Positions 4,605-9,625 of a DNA stretch of 9,625 nt are shown one piece after another. The notes beneath the pieces were generated by a model, which worked only from the letters and a program-made list of their open reading frames with translations, searched no databases and was not told the origin of the DNA. The position numbers were made by a program, and so were the translations under genes. The DNA comes from Paracoccaceae bacterium (GTDB lineage: Bacteria; Pseudomonadota; Alphaproteobacteria; Rhodobacterales; Rhodobacteraceae), in the NCBI GenBank assembly GCA_002401945.1, contig NVUP01000025.1, forward strand, positions 6,209 through 15,833, written 5' to 3'. Every line of letters starts with the position of its first letter. The first letter of the stretch is position 1.

Positions 4605-7466
4605 GTGTCCCTGTTTCTGATTGCGGCCCTGCCCTTTCTTGGCGCGCTGTTTCCCGCGCTGCTGATCCGCGCCGGGCGTAATGCTGCGGCGGCCTCGGCT
4701 GGGTTCACCACCCTGCTGGCCTTTGTTGGTCTACTTCTGAATGCCCCTGCCGTGTTGCGCGGCGAAGTAGTACAGGCGCGGCTGGACTGGCTGCCGGGTC
4801 TGGGCCTGAACGCCAACTTCTATCTCGACGGGCTGGGGCTGCTGTTTGCCGGGCTGATCCTGGGCATCGGGTTGCTGATCATCCTCTATGCGCGGTTCTA
4901 TCTGTCGCGAGAAGATCCGATGGGGCAGTTCTATACCTATCTGCTGCTGTTCCAGGGCGCGATGGTTGGCATCGTTCTGTCCGACAACATCCTGCTTTTG
5001 CTGGTATTCTGGGAATTAACCTCGCTGAGTTCCTTCCTGCTGATTGGCTATTGGAAGCACCTGCCCGAGGGACGGCAAGGCGCGCGGATGGCGCTGGCGG
5101 TGACCGGGTCCGGTGGTTTGGCGATGATCGGCGGCATGCTGATGCTGGGTCATATCGTTGGATCCTATGACCTGACAGTAATCCTGCAGCACAAAGAGCT
5201 GATCCAAGCCTCGCCGCTGTATCTGCCCGCGCTGATCCTGATCCTGATCGGCGCCTTTACCAAATCGGCGCAGTTCCCGTTCCATTTCTGGCTGCCGCAC
5301 GCGATGGCGGCCCCGACACCGGTGTCGGCCTATCTACACTCGGCCACCATGGTGAAAGCCGGGCTGTTTTTGATGGCGCGGATGTGGCCCGTTCTGGCGG
5401 GCACCGAGGCTTGGTTCTATATCGTGGCCACCACTGGCTTGATTACCATGGTGCTGGGCGCGGTGATTGCGCTGTTCAAAGATGACCTCAAGGCGCTGCT
5501 GGCCTATTCCACCGTCAGCCATCTAGGGCTGATCACCATGCTACTCGGCTTTGGCACCAAACCGGCTGCCATTGCTGCAATCTTCCACATCATCAACCAC
5601 GCCACATTCAAGGCAGCGCTGTTCATGACTGCCGGTATTATCGACCACAGCGCCCATACCCGTGACATCAAACGGTTGGGAGGGCTGCGCAAACTGATGC
5701 CGATTACCTTTACCATTGCTGTGATTGCGTCACTGTCGATGGCCGGCATCCCACCGCTGAACGGCTTTCTCAGCAAAGAAATGATGCTGGAGGAAACCGT
5801 CAACACCCTGTGGCGTAACTCGCATTATCTGGTCCCAGCACTGGCCGTGTTTGGTGCCATGTTCTCGGCTGCCTATTCATTCCGTTACATCGTGCATGTG
5901 TTTCTTGGCCCCCAGCGTGACGACTATCCGGCGCAACCGCATGATCCCGGTGTTGGGCTATGGCTGGCCCCTGCCTTTTTGACGGTGCTGGTGGTGGCCA
6001 TTGGCCTCAGCCCCAATCTGTTGTCTGGCCCTGTTGTCTCCTACGCGGCGGCGGCAGTGATAGGGGACGGCGAAGTCCCGCAGTTCCACGCTCAGTTGTG
6101 GCACGGCATCACCATACCGCTGATGATGTCGGGAATGGCGATAACCGGAGGCATCTTACTGCTGTGGGGCCATCCGAAACTGGCACACCTATGGAATGCC
6201 GCCCCTCGCCCCGAGGCCAAGGTGATCTTTGACGCGGTGCTGGGCGGGTTGACCCGGACCAGCCAACGGGTGACCGACCTGCTGCACAATGGATCAATCA
6301 CCCGCTATTCAGCGATCATGTTGGTCTTTACCACCGCGATTTCGCTGTATGCCTATCGCACGGGCGTCGCCGCCGAGGCGACGCGCGGTGTGCAAGACGC
6401 TGGGCCACTGCCCATCATCGGCTGGATCTGTCTGGTGCTGGCCACCGGCTTTATCGTGCTGAACCACCGCAACCGGATTTTAGCGCTGGTGCTGATCGGT
6501 GTGGTGGGCCTGATTGTCTCGCTGTCCTTCAACTATCTCTCGGCCCCGGATCTGGCGCTGACGCAGATCTCTGTCGAAGTGGTGACCATCATCCTGATGC
6601 TGCTGGCGCTGAATTTTCTGCCCAAAGACACTCCGGTGGAAAGTCCGATTAGCACCCGGTTGCGTGATGCGGCGATTGCCGTCACCGCCGGTGCCGGTGT
6701 GGGAGGCCTGATCTATGCGCTGATGACCCGCGACTTCATCGCGCCGTCGATTTCGGAATTTCACCTCGCCAACTCGTACAAAGGCGGCGGCGGCACCAAT
6801 GTGGTCAATGTGATCCTGGTCGACTTCCGGGGCTATGATACTTTTGGCGAGATCATCGTGCTGGGCATTGCCGCGCTGGTGATTTTTGCACTGACCGAGG
6901 CCATTCTGGGCTCAAGAGTGCGCGCTTACCTGTTGAACCGCAAACCCGACCTGCCGCAAGACGGTGACCCGCACCCGCTGATGATGGTGGTTGCAACCCG
7001 GGTGATGATGCCACTGGCCCTGATGGTTGCGGCCTATATCTTCTTCCGCGGTCACAACCTGCCCGGCGGAGGGTTCATCGCGGGGCTGATCGCGGCGATT
7101 GCCATGCTGATGCAGTACATGGCCTCCGGCTTTGGCTGGGCGGCTGAGCGGCAGAAAGTCTTTTACCACGGCATCATCGGATCCGGTGTGCTGATTGCGG
7201 CCACCACCGGTATGGGATCCTGGCTGACAGGCAAACCGTTCCTGACCAGCGCCTTTGGCTATCTATCCTGGCCGCCGCTGGAGAAATTCGAATGGGCCAC
7301 CGCAGCGCTGTTTGATCTTGGTGTCTTCCTCGCCGTGGTTGGCGCGGTGATGCTGACGCTGGAAAGCCTGGCACGTCTGGCCTGGCAGCCGGGGATGCAG
7401 TCAGAGTTTGCCATGGACATCAACCCGGCCCGCGACGACGCGCCAAAAACTGAAGAGGAGGCCTGA
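4605..7466 (+). CDS. mrpA: Na+/H+ (or K+/H+) antiporter subunit A fused to subunit B (MrpAB/PhaAB/MnhAB)
   Basis: A 953-residue polytopic membrane protein, the largest subunit of the Mrp cation/proton antiporter, which exchanges cytoplasmic Na+ or K+ for outside protons and is related to NuoL of complex I. From GTG 4605: first membrane segment SLFLIAALPFLGALFPALL; NuoL-like antiporter domain about 125-400 with the key E137 (VFWELTSLSS), K220 (GAFTKSAQFPFHFWLP), H245, K251 (HSATMVKAG) and K296 (FKDDLKALLAYST) all present; MrpA-specific DUF4040-type segment near 610-680 (DLALTQISVEVVTIILMLL); and a C-terminal MnhB domain about 790-925 (RVMMPLALMVAAYIFFRGHN, LPGGGFIAG). The A-B fusion is the group-2 arrangement known from rhizobial pha and other proteobacterial operons, explaining why no separate mrpB follows. 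First gene of the operon; its TGA is 2 bases before mrpC. Which cation is moved cannot be read from the sequence. Confidence 0.95.
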   Translation: MSLFLIAALPFLGALFPALLIRAGRNAAAASAGFTTLLAFVGLLLNAPAVLRGEVVQARLDWLPGLGLNANFYLDGLGLLFAGLILGIGLLIILYARFYLSREDPMGQFYTYLLLFQGAMVGIVLSDNILLLLVFWELTSLSSFLLIGYWKHLPEGRQGARMALAVTGSGGLAMIGGMLMLGHIVGSYDLTVILQHKELIQASPLYLPALILILIGAFTKSAQFPFHFWLPHAMAAPTPVSAYLHSATMVKAGLFLMARMWPVLAGTEAWFYIVATTGLITMVLGAVIALFKDDLKALLAYSTVSHLGLITMLLGFGTKPAAIAAIFHIINHATFKAALFMTAGIIDHSAHTRDIKRLGGLRKLMPITFTIAVIASLSMAGIPPLNGFLSKEMMLEETVNTLWRNSHYLVPALAVFGAMFSAAYSFRYIVHVFLGPQRDDYPAQPHDPGVGLWLAPAFLTVLVVAIGLSPNLLSGPVVSYAAAAVIGDGEVPQFHAQLWHGITIPLMMSGMAITGGILLLWGHPKLAHLWNAAPRPEAKVIFDAVLGGLTRTSQRVTDLLHNGSITRYSAIMLVFTTAISLYAYRTGVAAEATRGVQDAGPLPIIGWICLVLATGFIVLNHRNRILALVLIGVVGLIVSLSFNYLSAPDLALTQISVEVVTIILMLLALNFLPKDTPVESPISTRLRDAAIAVTAGAGVGGLIYALMTRDFIAPSISEFHLANSYKGGGGTNVVNVILVDFRGYDTFGEIIVLGIAALVIFALTEAILGSRVRAYLLNRKPDLPQDGDPHPLMMVVATRVMMPLALMVAAYIFFRGHNLPGGGFIAGLIAAIAMLMQYMASGFGWAAERQKVFYHGIIGSGVLIAATTGMGSWLTGKPFLTSAFGYLSWPPLEKFEWATAALFDLGVFLAVVGAVMLTLESLARLAWQPGMQSEFAMDINPARDDAPKTEEEA

Positions 7467-7468
7467 GC

Positions 7469-7822
7469 ATGGAAATCCTGTTTGCTTCTGCCGTTGGCAT
7501 GCTGACCGCTGCAGGGATCTATCTGATCCTGCGCAAGCGCACCTTTCCGGTGATCCTGGGGCTGTCGTTGTTGTCTTATGCGGTGAACCTGTTTCTGTTC
7601 GCCACCGGTCGATTGATGGTCAACGCCCCACCCGTGCTGAACAAATACGCCGATGTGCCCTATACCGACCCATTGCCACAGGCGCTGGTGCTGACCGCCA
7701 TCGTGATTTCCTTTGCGATGACTGCGGTGGTGGTGATGATCGCTCTGGGGGCCTATTTGTCGGCTAAGGATGACCGTATCGACATGATTGAAGACACAAA
7801 GCGCGCAGGAGATGACGCATGA
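7469..7822 (+). CDS. mrpC: Na+/H+ antiporter subunit C (MrpC/MnhC)
   Basis: A 117-residue NuoK-like subunit of the Mrp complex. Three membrane segments are visible: about residues 2-21, 26-47 and 70-96. Family landmarks are FPVILGLSLLSYAVNLFLF in the second helix and the conserved DPLPQALVLTAIVISFA entering the third; a short acidic cytoplasmic tail follows. The start ATG 7469 has a near-perfect AGGAGG (7456-7461) 7 bases ahead. The gene begins 2 bases after mrpAB ends and overlaps mrpD by ATGA, so it is co-translated within the operon. NuoK of complex I is the obvious alternative family, ruled out by the neighbours. Confidence 0.95.
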   Translation: MEILFASAVGMLTAAGIYLILRKRTFPVILGLSLLSYAVNLFLFATGRLMVNAPPVLNKYADVPYTDPLPQALVLTAIVISFAMTAVVVMIALGAYLSAKDDRIDMIEDTKRAGDDA

Positions 7823-9375
7823 ACCACCTGCTGATTGCGCCCGTGGTGTTGCCTGCCCTTGTCGCGCCTTTTACCATCATGGTTCTGCGTCACCATCTGA
7901 GCCTGCAACGGATCTTCTCGCTGGCCAGCACCATCGCATTGCTGGCAATCACACTGGTGCTGGCCGCTCAGGCGGCTGACGGCACCGTACAGGTTTACGA
8001 GCTGGGCAACTGGCCCGCGCCTTTTGGTATTGTGCTGGTGCTGGACCGGTTGTCGGCGCTGATGCTGCTGCTGACCAGCGGCTTGGCTCTGGCGGTGGTT
8101 CTCTACGCCATCGGATCAGGCTGGGACGCCCGAGGCCGTCATTTCCACGCGCTGCTACAATTCCAAATGATGGGCATTCTGGGGGCCTTTCTGACCGGCG
8201 ATGCCTTTAACCTGTTTGTGTTCTTTGAAGTGTTGCTGATCGCCTCATACGGGCTGATGATCCACGGTGGCGGTGCCAAACGATTGCAAGCCGGGGTGCA
8301 ATACGTGGTCTATAACCTGCTGGGGTCCAGCTTGTTCCTGTTTGCTTTGGGCACCATCTACTCGGTGACCGGCACCCTGAACATGGCTGATCTGGCCGTG
8401 CGGGTGGCTGAGCTGTCCCCCGATGACACCGCCCTGCTGCGAGTTGGCGCGATCATGCTGCTGCTGGTGTTTGCCATCAAGGCCGCCGTGCTGCCGCTGC
8501 ACTTCTGGTTGCCGGCGTCTTATGCCAATGCCCCCCTTCCGGTTGCCGCGCTGTTTGCCATCATGACCAAGGTTGGCGCCTATGGCATCCTGCGCATGTA
8601 CACGCTGGTGTTTGGCCCCGAGGTCGCGGCCACCGCAGGTCTGGTCGGCGACTGGCTGCTGCCTGCCGCCATGCTGACGCTGGCCGTCGGCGCCATTGGT
8701 GTGCTGGGCTCGCGTGAAATCGGCAGGCTGGTGGCCTTTGGCGCTATCGCCTCGATGGGCACACTGCTGATCGCTGTGGCGCTGTTCACCCCGCAAGCGA
8801 CCGCTGCTGCACTGTATTACACCGTGCATTCCACCCTTGCTGCCGCCCTGTTGTTCCTGGTGGCTGATCTGGTGATGGAGCGCCGGGGAGGCGACATCAT
8901 CGCGCAACGCCCAATGGCGCAGTCCGGACTGATTGCCGCGCTGTTCTTTGCCGGTGCCATCGCCATGGCCGGAATGCCGCCGCTGTCAGGCTTTGTTGGC
9001 AAACTGCTGGTGATGGATGCGGCACGCGGACATGATCTGGTCTGGTACATCTGGGCGGTTATCCTCGTCGGCTCGTTGATCACCATCATCGGGTTGGCCC
9101 GCGCCGGATCCGAGATCTTCTGGAAAAGCCACGACGCCAGCCACATCGATGACGCAGAGCCGGACTTGGCCGGGGACGAGGGTTTGACCGGGTTGGAACA
9201 GCGTGTGGCCCCGATATCAGCACTACCGTTTATCGCCTGTTTTGGCCTGTTGGCTGGTTTGGTGCTGCTGACCGTATTCGCGGGCCCGATGATGGACTAT
9301 ACCGAGGCAACCGCCGCGCAATTGTTTGATCCAAGCCTCTACATCGACGCGGTTCTGAGGAGGGCTGAGCCATGA
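7819..9375 (+). CDS. mrpD: Na+/H+ antiporter subunit D (MrpD/MnhD)
   Basis: A 518-residue NuoM/NuoN-like antiporter subunit with about 14 membrane segments. Conserved charged residues expected for proton transfer are present: E137 in FVFFEVLLIASYGLM, K221 in VFAIKAAVLPLHFWLP, and K251 in FAIMTKVGAYGILRMY; the later helix has MAGMPPLSGFVGKLL. A hydrophilic loop rich in Asp and Glu (around 437-455) precedes the last hydrophobic segments. The start ATG 7819 overlaps the mrpC stop (ATGA) and has AGGAG (7807-7811) 7 bases ahead. Its stop in turn overlaps mrpE by ATGA. With MrpA it forms one of the two antiporter-like units of the complex. Length is within the family's normal range of about 500. 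Confidence 0.95.
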   Translation: MNHLLIAPVVLPALVAPFTIMVLRHHLSLQRIFSLASTIALLAITLVLAAQAADGTVQVYELGNWPAPFGIVLVLDRLSALMLLLTSGLALAVVLYAIGSGWDARGRHFHALLQFQMMGILGAFLTGDAFNLFVFFEVLLIASYGLMIHGGGAKRLQAGVQYVVYNLLGSSLFLFALGTIYSVTGTLNMADLAVRVAELSPDDTALLRVGAIMLLLVFAIKAAVLPLHFWLPASYANAPLPVAALFAIMTKVGAYGILRMYTLVFGPEVAATAGLVGDWLLPAAMLTLAVGAIGVLGSREIGRLVAFGAIASMGTLLIAVALFTPQATAAALYYTVHSTLAAALLFLVADLVMERRGGDIIAQRPMAQSGLIAALFFAGAIAMAGMPPLSGFVGKLLVMDAARGHDLVWYIWAVILVGSLITIIGLARAGSEIFWKSHDASHIDDAEPDLAGDEGLTGLEQRVAPISALPFIACFGLLAGLVLLTVFAGPMMDYTEATAAQLFDPSLYIDAVLRRAEP

Positions 9376-9625
9376 AACTGCTGCAACGGCTGCTGCCACA
9401 CCCGGTCCTGACCCTGCTGCTAACCCTAACCTGGTTGCTGCTGGTCAACGGCTACTCGCTGAACTCGCTGGTGTTTGGCTTTGGACTGGGTCTGGTGATC
9501 CCGTTCGTCACCCAGCCGTTCTGGCCCGATCGGCCTCGTCTGGTCAAACCGCTCAAGATCATCGAGTACATTCTGCTGGTGCTCTATGACATCGTGGTGG
9601 CCAATGTGGTGGTGGCTAGAATCGT
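9372..9625 (+). CDS. mrpE: Na+/H+ antiporter subunit E (MrpE/MnhE), N-terminal part; runs off the window
   Basis: The first 84 codons of MrpE, cut by the right edge (whole proteins are about 160 residues). ATG 9372 overlaps the mrpD stop (ATGA), and AGGAGG (9358-9363) lies 8 bases before it. Visible are two N-terminal hydrophobic segments, roughly LLPHPVLTLLLTLTWLLLV and SLNSLVFGFGLGLVIPFV, then the polar QPFWPDRPRLVKP linker and the characteristic EYILLVLYDIVVANVVVA stretch, which matches the LxDIVxAN pattern of the family. MrpE is a small accessory subunit needed for full assembly or activity of the antiporter. mrpF and mrpG would be expected to follow. Confidence 0.92.
   Translation, partial: MKLLQRLLPHPVLTLLLTLTWLLLVNGYSLNSLVFGFGLGLVIPFVTQPFWPDRPRLVKPLKIIEYILLVLYDIVVANVVVARI

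Noticed and set aside
8245..8907. 220-codon minus-strand open frame inside mrpD
   Set aside because: It is antisense to a strongly conserved membrane protein, very rich in Gln, His and Gly as expected of the reverse complement of Leu/Ala/Val-rich codons, and shows no domain.

Overview
The window looks like a chromosomal segment of a GC-rich alphaproteobacterium, most likely of the Rhodobacterales (Roseobacter/Rhodobacter relatives). I infer this from the protein flavour, from the opgG-opgH pair with a short OpgH, and from a group-2 type Mrp operon whose first subunit is an MrpA-MrpB fusion. No species can be named from the sequence alone. There are no tRNA or rRNA genes, no CRISPR array and no recognisable mobile element.

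Layout. (1) Bases 2-2865, plus strand: the 3' part of opgG, coupled to a complete opgH. Together they make osmoregulated periplasmic glucans: OpgH is the inner-membrane glucosyltransferase and OpgG is the periplasmic partner. A GC-rich hairpin follows opgH. (2) Bases 2866-3082: a convergent 217-base gap with no gene but several inverted repeats. (3) Bases 3083-4350, minus strand: a two-gene operon of a membrane-anchored or Tat-exported rhodanese-domain protein followed by an exported PHB-depolymerase-like (LpqC/CE1) esterase, joined by an ATGA overlap. (4) Bases 4351-4604: a divergent control region. It contains a very clean intrinsic-terminator hairpin reading leftward in the rhodanese leader, and an operator-like dyad centred on a TATAAA box just before mrpA. 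(5) Bases 4605-9625, plus strand: the Mrp/Pha multisubunit cation/proton antiporter operon: mrpAB (fused), mrpC, mrpD and the start of mrpE, with 2-base gaps or ATGA overlaps and strong Shine-Dalgarno sequences. mrpF and mrpG are expected just beyond the right edge.

The two large operons share an envelope/osmotic theme (periplasmic glucans; Na+/H+ or K+/H+ antiport and pH/salt homeostasis), though nothing in the sequence shows that they are co-regulated. The coding content is of known families. The points worth a second look are the leader terminator with a competing hairpin upstream of the rhodanese gene, the dyad in front of mrpA, the hairpin cluster between opgH and the esterase, a run of nine G inside opgH, and the gene arrangement of the opg and esterase-rhodanese operons.
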